Source of the DNA: Bacillota bacterium
GTDB lineage: Bacteria > Bacillota > Clostridia > Peptostreptococcales > Acidaminobacteraceae
DNA length: 49,890 bases
Direction of reading: 5' to 3'
Assembly: GCA_024636005.1 (NCBI GenBank)
Contig: JAGXHV010000114.1
Span: 1 to 49,890, forward strand
Shown piece after piece: positions 15,402-24,358 of this stretch (position 1 is its first letter; every line of letters starts with the position of its first letter). The translations under genes and the position numbers were made by a program. The notes beneath the pieces are model-generated. The model saw nothing but the letters and a program-made list of their open reading frames with translations. It was not told the DNA's origin and searched no databases.

Positions 15402-16790
15402 ATGGTTTTTTCTAGCATAACGTTCATCTATTATTTTTTACCTCTCGTGCTCGTGGGGTATTTTTTAACGCCTGACAGGCTTAAAAATGTCACGCTTTTA
15501 ATGGCAAGTCTGGTCTTCTATTTTGTAGGAGAACCAGTGTACATAATATTGCTGCTCGGCAGCGTGGCCTTGAATTACATCGCGGGTCTCGGCATAGAAA
15601 AGCACCGAGGAAGTCTCAGGGCAAAACAGATCCTGGCTTCAGCCATCGCCTTTGACATCCTCATGCTCGCCATATTCAAATACTTCAATTTTTTCGCGGA
15701 AAATATGACCGCGGCACTGAGTCTCGACATCAGATGGGTGAAAATCGCACTGCCCATCGGCATCAGTTTTTACACCTTCCAGATCATGAGCTACGTCATC
15801 GATGTGTTCAGGGGAGAAGCGAAAGCACAAAAAAACATCGCCAACCTTGCACTGTACGTCTCACTGTTTCCGCAGCTCATTGCAGGGCCAATAGTCCGCT
15901 ACAAGACCATAGAAGAAGAACTGTCAAACCGCGTGCATTCCACTGAAAATTTCGCATACGGCGTCAGACGATTCGTTATAGGACTCCTTAAGAAAGTGAT
16001 CATCGCCAATCCACTTGGAGCGCTCTGGGGGCTTGCAAAATTTGCAGAGCAGCCATCGGTACTTTTCTACTGGCTCGGTGCAGTGGGCTTCATGCTGCAA
16101 ATCTATTTCGACTTCTCAGCGTACAGCGACATGGGCATCGGGCTAGGACGGATGTTCGGTTTTCACTTCCTTGAGAACTTCAACTACCCATACATCGCAA
16201 GAAGTATCACCGAGTTTTGGCAAAGGTGGCACATGTCCCTTGGCCGTTGGTTCAGAGATTACCTATACATCCCGCTCGGCGGCAACAGAACCAGCAAATT
16301 GAAATGGTATCGCAACATCGGCATCGTCTGGCTCGCCACGGGCATATGGCACGGGGCGGCGTGGAACTTCATCCTATGGGGCGCGATGTTTGGCATCATA
16401 CTCATCCTCGAGAAACTCTTTTTGCTCCAAATGCTGAAAAAGGTACCCGGTTGGATTGGGCACCTTTACACACTTATTGTGGTCCTCTTTGGGTTTGTGC
16501 TGTTCAACAGCTCAAGTTTCACTGAGGCAGCGGACGTGATCCAAGGCATGCTGGGACTCCTCGAGATCCCTCTGGTTTCAGATGAGTCGATCTACCATCT
16601 GATGAGCAACAAAGTTTTGCTGATCATAGCGATTGTGTTCTCGACACCCATCGTGAATTTCAAACTCCGTCATTCAGCAATCGATAAGCTCTCGCGCTTT
16701 GAGCCCGTAGCCATCGTGCTGATACTGGCCGCCGTCACAGGATTCCTAATCGATTCCTCCTTCAACCCGTTCTTATATTTTAGATTCTGA
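15402..16790 (+). CDS. MBOAT-family membrane O-acyltransferase
   Basis: The 462-residue protein has about eleven membrane helices and the MBOAT motifs: FPQLIAGPIVRY near residue 157, YFDFSAYSDMGIGLGRMFGF near 230-250, FWQRWHMSLGRWFRDY near 272, and the catalytic His in GIWHGAAWNF near 318. It resembles AlgI/DltB proteins, which pass acyl groups across the membrane to polysaccharide or teichoic acid. Its partners here are the DUF4358 lipoprotein upstream and the DHHW protein 12 bases downstream. GGAGG precedes the ATG. The polymer that is modified is not known. Confidence 0.93.
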   Translation: MVFSSITFIYYFLPLVLVGYFLTPDRLKNVTLLMASLVFYFVGEPVYIILLLGSVALNYIAGLGIEKHRGSLRAKQILASAIAFDILMLAIFKYFNFFAENMTAALSLDIRWVKIALPIGISFYTFQIMSYVIDVFRGEAKAQKNIANLALYVSLFPQLIAGPIVRYKTIEEELSNRVHSTENFAYGVRRFVIGLLKKVIIANPLGALWGLAKFAEQPSVLFYWLGAVGFMLQIYFDFSAYSDMGIGLGRMFGFHFLENFNYPYIARSITEFWQRWHMSLGRWFRDYLYIPLGGNRTSKLKWYRNIGIVWLATGIWHGAAWNFILWGAMFGIILILEKLFLLQMLKKVPGWIGHLYTLIVVLFGFVLFNSSSFTEAADVIQGMLGLLEIPLVSDESIYHLMSNKVLLIIAIVFSTPIVNFKLRHSAIDKLSRFEPVAIVLILAAVTGFLIDSSFNPFLYFRF

Positions 16791-16802
16791 AAGGCAATTA
16801 TA

Positions 16803-17873
16803 ATGAATAAAAAATGGACCACCCTGGCATTTGCATCGACACTGATTCTGGTCATGCTGCTCAATTTCATCACCTCCGACATAGCGATTTCCATGACGGA
16901 GCGCCGTAAATTAAAGACATTTCCAGAACTCACCACCGAAACATTAATCAGTGGCGACTTCTTTGAAGACTTCGAAAAATACGCCATGGATCAGATGGTG
17001 TACCGTAACCCCCTTAGAAATCTAAAAGCCCTGATCGAGTATGGTGTGTTCCAGAAATATGACAACAACTCATATTTCATCACTGGTGGACATGCCTTCA
17101 AAATGGATTACGATAAAAAGCTTCAGGAGTATAAAAACGCCGCTGCACAAATCGAGAAGGTATACGACCGTTACCTCACCGGTCTGAAGGTTTACCACGC
17201 CATCATACCCGACAAAAATTACTTCATCCGCAATGACAACAAGTATCTCTTCAATGATTACGACGCCATGATCGACACCTTGAACGCTGGCATTATCCAT
17301 TCGACCTACATTGATCTCTTTGGCGCTCTGACACTCGATGACTATTACAGGAGCGACCTGCACTGGAAACAGGACCATCTTGGCGGTGTGATGCAGGCGC
17401 TGGAATCAGCCATGGGGTTTGAGACCTCATTTGACGCATCACGCTACACGCATGAAACCCTCTCGCCATTTTACGGCGCGTACCATGGGGGACTCAGTGG
17501 CCTCGTCGGTGCGGACAGCATCACCTATTTAACAAACGATTGGGTTAAAGGTGCTATCGCACTGCATTACACTGAAAATGGTGAAATCACAGCAAAAGAC
17601 GTCTACGACATTGATGCCTTTGGCGGTATCGACGGATACGACTTGTTCCTCTCAGGACCAACTCCAATCGTTGAAATCCAGAACCCAGCGAACACCTCGG
17701 GTAAATCCCTTGTGATTTTCAGAGATTCCTTCGCCAGCAGTATTGCACCCCTTTTGCTTGAGGAATACAGTACAGTCACTTTAGTGGATCTCAGGTATGT
17801 GAGCATGGACCTTATAGGGGAGTATGTTGATTTTGATTGTACTGTAACTGCACTGTTTATCACTACCGCATAG
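16803..17873 (+). CDS. DHHW-family surface protein (AlgX/AlgJ-like)
   Basis: The 356-residue protein has a membrane anchor at residues 5-25 and an outer domain related to the SGNH-type AlgJ/AlgX acetyltransferases. The family motif appears as DLHW at 181-184 (usually DHHW, one residue different), and the SGNH nucleophile region is IFRDSFASS near residue 303. It probably takes the acyl group from the MBOAT protein and transfers it to the polymer. The TAG stop lies in a hairpin (17856-17886) that belongs to a stem-loop repeat, so the original C-terminus may be altered. Confidence 0.88.
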   Translation: MNKKWTTLAFASTLILVMLLNFITSDIAISMTERRKLKTFPELTTETLISGDFFEDFEKYAMDQMVYRNPLRNLKALIEYGVFQKYDNNSYFITGGHAFKMDYDKKLQEYKNAAAQIEKVYDRYLTGLKVYHAIIPDKNYFIRNDNKYLFNDYDAMIDTLNAGIIHSTYIDLFGALTLDDYYRSDLHWKQDHLGGVMQALESAMGFETSFDASRYTHETLSPFYGAYHGGLSGLVGADSITYLTNDWVKGAIALHYTENGEITAKDVYDIDAFGGIDGYDLFLSGPTPIVEIQNPANTSGKSLVIFRDSFASSIAPLLLEEYSTVTLVDLRYVSMDLIGEYVDFDCTVTALFITTA

Positions 17874-17970
17874 CAGTAGTGATAAATAATGCAGCGCGTA
17901 GGTAAGATTTTGCGAAGCAAAAACTTACTAGCGTCTATGTAAGGGCCAGCATAATGTCTATAGAACTCAA
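17856..17970 (+). repeat. Stem-loop repeat, copy D
   Basis: A 14-bp hairpin with one mismatch (TTTATCACTACCGC / GCAGTAGTGATAAA, loop ATA) is followed by GCGCGTAG, a second hairpin identical to that of copy B, then AGCGTCTATG and a tail ending in TATAGAACTCAA. As in copy A, the first hairpin covers the stop codon of the upstream gene, here the DHHW gene. Confidence 0.75.
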
Positions 17971-17985
17971 GCTTACTGGCGTCGA

Positions 17986-18030
17986 TTCAAACAAACCGGA
18001 AAAATGTGAATAAATTCCGGTTTGTTTGAA
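17986..18030. promoter_or_regulatory. AbiE operator 1 (upstream inverted repeat)
   Basis: TTCAAACAAACCGGAA (17986-18001) and its exact inverse (18015-18030) are separated by 13 bases. The same arms recur at operator 2, on the other side of the promoter. Confidence 0.75.
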
Positions 18031-18072
18031 ATTCAAATATATATTTTTACTTTTTTAATAGTATAGATATAC

Positions 18073-18101
18073 TTGTTGTGAATAAACGGTTGTGTTATAA
18101 T
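18073..18101 (+). promoter_or_regulatory. Promoter of the AbiE toxin-antitoxin operon
   Basis: TTGTTG (18073-18078) and TATAAT (18096-18101) are separated by 17 bases. The promoter lies between the two operators; operator 2 begins 9 bases after the -10 box, where transcription should begin. Confidence 0.7.
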
Positions 18102-18110
18102 TTAGTGTAC

Positions 18111-18151
18111 CAAACAAACCGGATAATTTAATATAAATTCCGGTTTGTTTG
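18111..18151. promoter_or_regulatory. AbiE operator 2 (downstream inverted repeat)
   Basis: CAAACAAACCGGA (18111-18123) and TCCGGTTTGTTTG (18139-18151) are perfect inverse arms separated by 15 bases. They overlap the expected transcription start and lie directly before the ribosome binding site (AGGAG) of the antitoxin gene. Confidence 0.75.
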
Positions 18152-18168
18152 AAATTAGGAGATGAGTT

Positions 18169-18912
18169 ATGAGCGACACGAAAATGAAGACGGATGATAT
18201 AATAAAGCATTTTGGATATGGAAATACTTTTACATCAAAAAAACTCTTTGAATTTTACAGAACGCATGAGGCTGATCTAAATGAAAATACATTTAGATGG
18301 CGCATTTATGCACTTAAAAAAGAGGGTTTATTAAGCAGCGTCAAAAGAGGGGTGTATGTTTTAGACCATAGAAAGAAATATCACCCTGAGCTAACACGAA
18401 GTACAAAAATGCAATATAACATAATTAACAATAGATTTCCATATATAGAAATGAGTGTTTGGCAAACATCGTGGTTAGATAACTTTATGAATCATCAAAT
18501 TTACAACGCATTTACTATATTTGAAGTAGATAAAGACGTGGTGAATTCAGTCTATAACGTACTGAAAGAAAAGAAATATAATGTCTTCATGAATCCAACG
18601 GAGAAAGATGTAGAAAATTATATTTTGGGTGAAAACGCAATTATCATCAGGTCGATGGTAAAAGAAGCACCAGTACAAGAAATAGGAAAATTCAAAGTAT
18701 CAAAATTGGAGAAAATACTTGTGGATCTCTTTTTTGACAAAATATTATTAACAGCCTATCAAGGGCATGAAATGAAGACTATCTTTAAACAAGTCTTTAA
18801 TAACTATGAAATTAATCTTACAACACTTTATAGGTATGCACGTAATCGAGGTATAAAAGACAAAATTGAAAAGTATATTCAAGATGAGATAGGCATACGC
18901 CACGACGCATAA
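18169..18912 (+). CDS. AbiEi-type antitoxin/repressor (DUF6577-like)
   Basis: The 247-residue protein has an N-terminal winged helix (FTSKKLFEFYRTHE, then NTFRWRIYALKKEGLLSSV and RGVYVL, residues 20-65) and an AbiEi-like C-terminal part (KVSKLEKILVDLFFDK, near 170-185, matching the position of the 'EKTVIDL' element). It directly precedes the AbiEii-type gene by 9 bases, so it is the antitoxin and probable self-repressor of a type IV system. The two inverted repeats around the promoter are its likely binding sites. It is only distantly similar to the AbiEi-like protein at 13868. Confidence 0.82.
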   Translation: MSDTKMKTDDIIKHFGYGNTFTSKKLFEFYRTHEADLNENTFRWRIYALKKEGLLSSVKRGVYVLDHRKKYHPELTRSTKMQYNIINNRFPYIEMSVWQTSWLDNFMNHQIYNAFTIFEVDKDVVNSVYNVLKEKKYNVFMNPTEKDVENYILGENAIIIRSMVKEAPVQEIGKFKVSKLEKILVDLFFDKILLTAYQGHEMKTIFKQVFNNYEINLTTLYRYARNRGIKDKIEKYIQDEIGIRHDA

Positions 18913-18921
18913 GGAGAGGTC

Positions 18922-19995
18922 ATGATTGATAAAAAAACATTTACACGAGAATGGATTGAAGATAGGAGCAATCATTTCAAAAAAGGCAAGTCAAAAGGCA
19001 ATAGTGAATTGATTGAAAAAATGATCAATGCGTTATATCTATTGGAAAAACTCGTTTTTAGTGGGATTGATCTGATATTCAAAGGTGGAACTTCACTGGT
19101 CCTTCTATTAGATGAAGTACATAGGTTTTCTATTGATATAGACATAATTCTTCAAAATGATAAAGGTTTGGATGCATTGATGGATGCAATCACAAAAGAT
19201 AATTTTATATTTAAAAGATACGAAAAAAACGAACGAAAGAATACAAAGGGCATACCTAAGGCCCATTACAAATTTTACTTTACATCCATTCTAGACAATA
19301 CTGAAAAATATATTCTTTTAGATATTCTTTTTGAAGAAAATCCATACGAAGTGTTAGTGACTCAGCCAATTGAAAGTGCATTTTTAATATCAAGTGGTGA
19401 AGCTGTGAACGTTGTGATGCCATCGATTAACTGTATCTTAGGCGATAAACTAACGGCATTTGCACCCAAAACGACAGGGATTCCATACGGAACAGATAAA
19501 GAACTTGAAATTATAAAGCAATTATTTGATGTTAGCAATTTATTTGATCGAATTTCAAATTTAGGTCATGTTAGAGAAACTTTTAATCGAATAGCACAAA
19601 ATGAGTTGAATTATCGTGGTTTGATAGATGTTACAATCCAAGATGTACTGAAAGATATCTACGAGACCTCTTTTGTCATTGCGATGAGAGGTGCACACAT
19701 GGAAGAAGAATTTAAGCAATTAGAAATTGGCGTTAAGCGGGTGAAAAGTCATATTTTTTCTAAAAATTTTATTATTGAAGAAGCACTACTATGTGCATCG
19801 AAAGCAGCTTATTGCGCTGTACTTTTGACAAGGGAAGGTCTTGCCATCGAAAAGTTTGACGTCTCAATTGATTTAAGTAAAGATAAAATTGAAATAGATG
19901 GGTTTGCAAAATATTTTACTACCATTAAAAAAATTACCCCGGAAGGATTCTTCTATTGGAAAAAAGCAGTTGAACTGAGAAACAAAAATAACTAA
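18922..19995 (+). CDS. AbiEii-type nucleotidyltransferase toxin
   Basis: The 357-residue protein has the nucleotidyltransferase signature of AbiEii/AbiGii toxins: FKGGTSL at residues 53-59 followed by SIDIDI, with Asp72 and Asp74 as the metal-binding pair. A third conserved acidic/basic region is seen near LGDKLTAFAPKTTGIPYG (residues 174-191). Proteins of this family are thought to transfer nucleotides to RNA, for example tRNA acceptor ends, and stop growth during phage infection. AGGAGAGG precedes the ATG. No clear terminator follows. Confidence 0.88.
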   Translation: MIDKKTFTREWIEDRSNHFKKGKSKGNSELIEKMINALYLLEKLVFSGIDLIFKGGTSLVLLLDEVHRFSIDIDIILQNDKGLDALMDAITKDNFIFKRYEKNERKNTKGIPKAHYKFYFTSILDNTEKYILLDILFEENPYEVLVTQPIESAFLISSGEAVNVVMPSINCILGDKLTAFAPKTTGIPYGTDKELEIIKQLFDVSNLFDRISNLGHVRETFNRIAQNELNYRGLIDVTIQDVLKDIYETSFVIAMRGAHMEEEFKQLEIGVKRVKSHIFSKNFIIEEALLCASKAAYCAVLLTREGLAIEKFDVSIDLSKDKIEIDGFAKYFTTIKKITPEGFFYWKKAVELRNKNN

Positions 19996-20079
19996 ATATT
20001 TACTGTAGTTAAGCATTTGATTGTTGTTTTACCACGATTGGGATTAGATAACTAAAAAATATCAGAATTCCAATGGATA

Positions 20080-20088
20080 TGTTATAAT
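20080..20088 (+). promoter_or_regulatory. Extended -10 promoter of the PocR/AraC gene
   Basis: TGTTATAAT is an extended -10 box, with the TG at 20080-20081. No good -35 is visible 17 bases upstream. The TTG start codon is 45 bases downstream. Confidence 0.45.
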
Positions 20089-20133
20089 CCAAGTATAAAT
20101 GAATCCGTTGACATACATAAGGGGGAGAGTTTA

Positions 20134-21048
20134 TTGAATGAAACATGGATTAATCTTTATGATACAGTTAAAACTGCTGAATTTCAGCACATTCAGGATA
20201 ATTTAGCTAAATCGACTGACCTTGCAATCATTACTGTGGACTACAAAGGGAGACCACTTAATTCGCACAGTGAGTGCAGTGAATTTTGCAGTCACATCAG
20301 AATTTTACCTGAATATGCAGAACTTTGCGAGAAATGTGATTCACACGGTGGCCTTGAAGCTGCCAGATCAAAGAAACCCTTTATTTACATGTGTCATGCG
20401 AATATTGTTGACATCGCAGTCCCTATTATCATAAATGATATGTATCTTGGTGCCATTATGGCAGGACAAATCAAACTGGATCAAAATGAACCATCACCGG
20501 CAATTGAAGCAATCTACAGATTGAGTGATTTGAAGAAGCTTTTTGATGAAAAACCGATTCTTAAAACTTTATATGAGAAATTACCAACGATTTCCTATTC
20601 GAAAATTGAAGCATCCTCGAAAATACTCCAAACCATATGCCAGTATATGGTTCAAAATCCCGGAGAAAGATTACTGAATGAATTGACTATTGCGTCAGAA
20701 CCGGTAGTGGATACAAGGCAAAGAAACAGTTCAGAACTATTGTTGCCTGCTATGAAATATTTAGAGGAACACTTTTCCGAGAAACAAACTTTAAAGCATT
20801 TGGCACAAATTTGTAATGTATCAGACAGCTATTTTAGCAGACTATTTTCGAAGACATACGGCATTAGTATAATGAAATATGTTGAATCCCTTCGTTTAAA
20901 TCACGCGAAGCAGCTGCTACTGAATCCAGACATAACAGTAAAGTATGTGGCGTTGTCCTGTGGGTATGAAGATGCAAGTTATTTTATAAAGCTATTTAAA
21001 AAAGCAACAGGAATCACACCTCAAAATTATAGAAGAACTATAGGATAA
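20134..21048 (+). CDS. PocR-domain AraC-family transcriptional regulator
   Basis: The 304-residue protein has a PocR ligand-binding domain (residues about 15-175) with its Cys-rich face (CSEFCSHIR, then LCEKCDSHG) and the GAIMAGQIKL strand. A C-terminal AraC double helix-turn-helix (residues 205-304) follows, ending in YFIKLFKKATGITPQNYR. PocR domains bind small diols or related molecules and control glycerol and propanediol pathways. It faces the gldA/dhaK operon, so that is its likely target. The start is a TTG at 20134, with GGGGGAG six bases upstream; no ATG fits. Confidence 0.9.
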   Translation: MNETWINLYDTVKTAEFQHIQDNLAKSTDLAIITVDYKGRPLNSHSECSEFCSHIRILPEYAELCEKCDSHGGLEAARSKKPFIYMCHANIVDIAVPIIINDMYLGAIMAGQIKLDQNEPSPAIEAIYRLSDLKKLFDEKPILKTLYEKLPTISYSKIEASSKILQTICQYMVQNPGERLLNELTIASEPVVDTRQRNSSELLLPAMKYLEEHFSEKQTLKHLAQICNVSDSYFSRLFSKTYGISIMKYVESLRLNHAKQLLLNPDITVKYVALSCGYEDASYFIKLFKKATGITPQNYRRTIG

Positions 21049-21101
21049 AAAAACCTTCTGCAAAAGATTCATTTAATGAACTCTTAGGCAGAAGGTTTTT
21101 T
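21048..21101. terminator. Bidirectional terminator between the regulator and the DhaK gene
   Basis: AAAAAACCTTCTGC pairs exactly with GCAGAAGGTTTTTT across a 25-nt loop, with A and T runs on the two sides, so it can serve both convergent genes. Confidence 0.8.
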
Positions 21102-22856
21102 TTATTGGATCAGATTCGCTAATTCAGTAAAGATGATGCCTAAAGCCTGCGCACCTGCATCTGGATGACCAATGCTTCTATCACCAACGGTTCCAGCTCT
21201 TCCCATTTTAGCAGCTATGAGTTTTGTACTATTCGCCCCTTCAACAGCACTCGCTGAAGCCAACTTAAAAGCTTCTTTGAAAGTGAGTTGATCAATAGCG
21301 CTTGCTTTTAAGGAGTCCGCAAAAGGAACCAGTGCGTCAATTAGCGTTTTGTCACCGACGACTGCACCGCGACCAAAGGTTCTTTCGCCTGTCTTTTGGA
21401 TCGCTATAATGGAAGACTGAATCATATCAGCAAATTGCATTAAAGACATATCAGAAGCATTTCCCGCGAACTTACTTGCACCTCTGAATGCGGATCCCCA
21501 AATCGGTCCTGAAGCTCCACCGCAATGCTCCATAATAATCAGTGAACAGCTTTCCAAAAATTCGCCTATTGAACTGGAAGTAGTGATGATCTCAGGCCAC
21601 TCAGATTTCAATCTCTTGAATCCCTTGGCAATACTCATCCCGAAATCTCCATCCCCAGCAATGGCGTCAAGCTCGCAAAAAGGCACTTCATTTCTTATGA
21701 TGCATTCAGACATTGCGTCAAGCAAATAATGTAAATTGTTAAGTGATAGTCGTTCGTTGTCAATGATTGCATGGACTTCATCCGTTTGAATCTCGTACGA
21801 AATGTCGTTGGGCTTTGAACTAACATTTTCAATTGACAAGGGGACATATTCTACCTGTGATTCTGGACCATAAATATTGAGACTAGGTGATTTGCATGGC
21901 GTGTTGAGAAGCGACTTCAGTTCATCGTCAAGCTTCAAAAGTGATACAGAAGCCCCAATCATGTCGATGCTTGTCATATAGTTTCCAACAAATATTCTAT
22001 GGACTGTAATCCCTGCGCCCAAAAGCTCCTTATATACAGCGTGATTTAGAACATAGAGTTCCTGGAGTGGAGTGCTTCCGAAGCCATTGATCATGAGGGC
22101 CACTTCTCCCTGTGTCATATCCAAAGAGCTTAAGAGCGAAGCGACCATTCTAGAGGCAAGTTCGTTGGCTGAGATGATTTTTTCACGTTTAATACCGGGC
22201 TCGCCATGAATTCCAACACCATATTCCATTTCATCATCTGCGATGTCGAAAGTAGGAGACCCTTTTGCGGGAACAGTACAGGAGCTAAAAGCAAAACCAA
22301 TACTCTTGACGTTTCGAGCCGCTTTTTCAGCCACAGCTTTAACTTCCTGCAAACTCTTTCCAGCTTCAGCAAGTGCACCAGCAATCTTGTGAACAAAGAG
22401 CGTACCAGCTACTCCTCTTCGGCCAACAGTATATAGAGAATCCTTTACGGCGATATCGTCATCGACTTTTACATAATCAACGGCGATTCCATCTTCCTTG
22501 GCAAGATGAGCAGCGTTTTTAAAGTTCATCATGTCACCGCTGTAGTTTTTGATGATGAGCAGAGTACCCTTATTGCTGGCTGTCTCTCGGATCGCTTGAT
22601 AGACCTGTATTTGTGAAGGTGATGCAAAAACATCACCGCAGACAGCCGCATCCAACATGCCTTCTCCAACATATCCGGCATGTGCGGGCTCATGTCCGCT
22701 TCCACCGCCACTGATCAGAGTAACCTTCTCTTTATTGATGTTTCTTTTCTTTATGATTTTGAATTTTTCAATGAATTGAAGCTCGGGATGAGCGAGTTCG
22801 ATCCCTTTGCACATTTCATAGACCAGATGGTTGGGGGTGTTGATTATTTTATTCAT
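21102..22856 (-). CDS. dhaK: Dihydroxyacetone kinase, DhaK-DhaL fusion (ATP type)
   Basis: The 584-residue enzyme phosphorylates dihydroxyacetone to dihydroxyacetone phosphate, feeding glycolysis. Residues 1-335 are the DhaK domain: SGGGSGHEPAHAGYVG at 49-64 and the substrate-binding His217 in GVGIHGEPG. Residues about 370-584 are the DhaL domain, with the Mg-ATP-binding LDAIAGDGDFG and GGASGPIWGSAFRG. Having both on one chain shows the ATP-dependent type rather than the phosphotransferase-system type. It follows gldA with an 8-base overlap, so the pair converts glycerol to dihydroxyacetone phosphate by oxidation and then phosphorylation. Confidence 0.95.
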   Translation of the reverse strand: MNKIINTPNHLVYEMCKGIELAHPELQFIEKFKIIKKRNINKEKVTLISGGGSGHEPAHAGYVGEGMLDAAVCGDVFASPSQIQVYQAIRETASNKGTLLIIKNYSGDMMNFKNAAHLAKEDGIAVDYVKVDDDIAVKDSLYTVGRRGVAGTLFVHKIAGALAEAGKSLQEVKAVAEKAARNVKSIGFAFSSCTVPAKGSPTFDIADDEMEYGVGIHGEPGIKREKIISANELASRMVASLLSSLDMTQGEVALMINGFGSTPLQELYVLNHAVYKELLGAGITVHRIFVGNYMTSIDMIGASVSLLKLDDELKSLLNTPCKSPSLNIYGPESQVEYVPLSIENVSSKPNDISYEIQTDEVHAIIDNERLSLNNLHYLLDAMSECIIRNEVPFCELDAIAGDGDFGMSIAKGFKRLKSEWPEIITTSSSIGEFLESCSLIIMEHCGGASGPIWGSAFRGASKFAGNASDMSLMQFADMIQSSIIAIQKTGERTFGRGAVVGDKTLIDALVPFADSLKASAIDQLTFKEAFKLASASAVEGANSTKLIAAKMGRAGTVGDRSIGHPDAGAQALGIIFTELANLIQ

Positions 22857-23997
22857 GTGAATTCCTTTCGAATTTCATTTTGTAAGCTTTTCCGATGATA
22901 TCGGCTGTTTTGATGGCAGCTGCCACAGTAGAGCTTGTTACTGGGAAAGGCATAGAATGAATGGATTCTTCAGGAATACACGCTTTTGCAGCCACCGCAT
23001 TAAGCTCTTCGTCAGAAAGCGAATCAACACCTATGTCTTTAAGACAAACTGGAAGTCCTACGCTCAAGCAGAAAGCTAAAACCTCTTCAATTTCTTCCGT
23101 TGGTGCATTTTCCAGTACCAATTGGACCAATGTTCCAAAAGCCACTTTCTCACCATGGAAATACTTGTGTGTTCCTTCCAGTATGGTCAATCCATCGTGG
23201 ATGGCATGAGCTGCGGCAAGTCCGCCACTTTCAAATCCAAGACCTGAAAGGAGTGAATTCGCTTCAATTATATTTTCAAGCGCTGGGGTCACTTGGTCAA
23301 CATCACAAGAATGTTTCGCTTTTAGACCGTCTGAGAGGAGTGTTTCGTAACAGAGTTTTGCAAGTGCAAACGCAGTGTTTGTTCCTTTTGCTCCTCCACA
23401 ATGGCCTTCTCTGAAACCGCAAGGGAGTCCAGCGTTGACATTTGAAAATGATCTTCTAGTTGCTCGCGCTTCGAAGTATGTTGATAGGGCATCTCCCATA
23501 CCAGATACAAGAAATCGGGTAGGTGCTTTTGCAATGACAGTTGTATCCACCAGTACCACACTTGGATTTTGACTAAAATAGGCATAATCATCAAAAGCGC
23601 CTTCAGGAGTATAAAGTACTGCGGAGTGGCTTGTAGGCGCATCCGTTGCCGCAATGGTCGGGCAAATGATTAGAGCATGACCTTTTGCAACACACTTTGC
23701 CGTATCAATAGCTTTTCCTCCACCGAGTCCTATGGTGCAGTCACAATTATTTTTTAAGGCAACTTCTTCTAATCGCTTGATCTCATCTCTAGAGCACTCA
23801 CCGCCAAAATTGCTCTCTATAAATTTAATTCCAAACCTTTTTTCTGTTTCGTCGAGTTTGGTTTTTACCCTTTTGACATCCTCTGCATGAGCAATCAAAA
23901 GTGCCGACTCTCCAAATGTTTTGACAAAGTAACCGAGATTTAAGAGTTCATCTTCGCCCTGCACATACTTTGATGGTGATATAAATGCCTTTCTCAT
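22849..23997 (-). CDS. gldA: Glycerol dehydrogenase (NAD-dependent)
   Basis: The 382-residue enzyme oxidises glycerol to dihydroxyacetone. It has the NAD-binding motif GLGGGKAIDTAKC (near residue 92), the conserved PTIAATDAPTSHSAVLYT, and zinc ligands in GMGDALSTYFEA (Asp), HAIHDGLT (His) and KYFHGEKVAFG (His), all typical of the iron/zinc alcohol dehydrogenase family GldA branch. GGAGG precedes the start. It is the first gene of an operon with the dihydroxyacetone kinase. A TATAAT box lies on the minus strand about 35 bases upstream of the start. Confidence 0.95.
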   Translation of the reverse strand: MRKAFISPSKYVQGEDELLNLGYFVKTFGESALLIAHAEDVKRVKTKLDETEKRFGIKFIESNFGGECSRDEIKRLEEVALKNNCDCTIGLGGGKAIDTAKCVAKGHALIICPTIAATDAPTSHSAVLYTPEGAFDDYAYFSQNPSVVLVDTTVIAKAPTRFLVSGMGDALSTYFEARATRRSFSNVNAGLPCGFREGHCGGAKGTNTAFALAKLCYETLLSDGLKAKHSCDVDQVTPALENIIEANSLLSGLGFESGGLAAAHAIHDGLTILEGTHKYFHGEKVAFGTLVQLVLENAPTEEIEEVLAFCLSVGLPVCLKDIGVDSLSDEELNAVAAKACIPEESIHSMPFPVTSSTVAAAIKTADIIGKAYKMKFERNSHE

Positions 23998-24224
23998 AAA
24001 AAACCTCCTAATTTGATTTCATTCGTTATATATAATTATAGGATAGTTTTTATTTTAGTACATTAGATAGAAATAGACAGTCATAGGACGCTTTGATAGA
24101 AAAATTATGTCGTGATACAGCAAATGATTCTTATCATCACAAAATTATCATACATCACCCCCTAAATAAAAAAGAAGCCAAAAGTAACTATGTTCCATCC
24201 GTGATAAGCCATGAAGCATTCCAG

Positions 24225-24312
24225 CCTATCAAATCAAGTCAAGTCAACCTTCTGATCAATAGAGTTAGCGTGTCAATATATTGGTCCAAATTGCTGATGT
24301 TCTCAGAAATTA
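24225..24312 (-). pseudogene. Decayed duplicate of a chemoreceptor 3' end
   Basis: Bases 24265-24311 match 25734-25781, inside the chemoreceptor gene, with about four differences in 47 positions. Bases 24225-24264 resemble 25519-25558, its last codons and stop. The about 175 bases between these two parts in the intact gene are absent. This is therefore the deleted remnant of a second receptor copy, 1.2 kb downstream of the intact one. The remaining gap between gldA and the lipoprotein gene (23998-24224) holds only the gldA promoter area and a repeat-like tag (AGTAACTATGTTC, 24183-24195). Confidence 0.65.
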
Positions 24313-24358
24313 AAAAGTACTCTTTTCGCAAGTCTTACCTGCGAAAGAGTACTTTTTT
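24312..24358. terminator. Strong terminator after the DUF4932 lipoprotein gene
   Basis: AAAAAGTACTCTTTTCGCA pairs with TGCGAAAGAGTACTTTTT with one bulged T, around a 10-nt loop. The A and T runs on the two sides make it usable from both strands. It touches the stop codon of the minus-strand lipoprotein gene. Confidence 0.8.
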
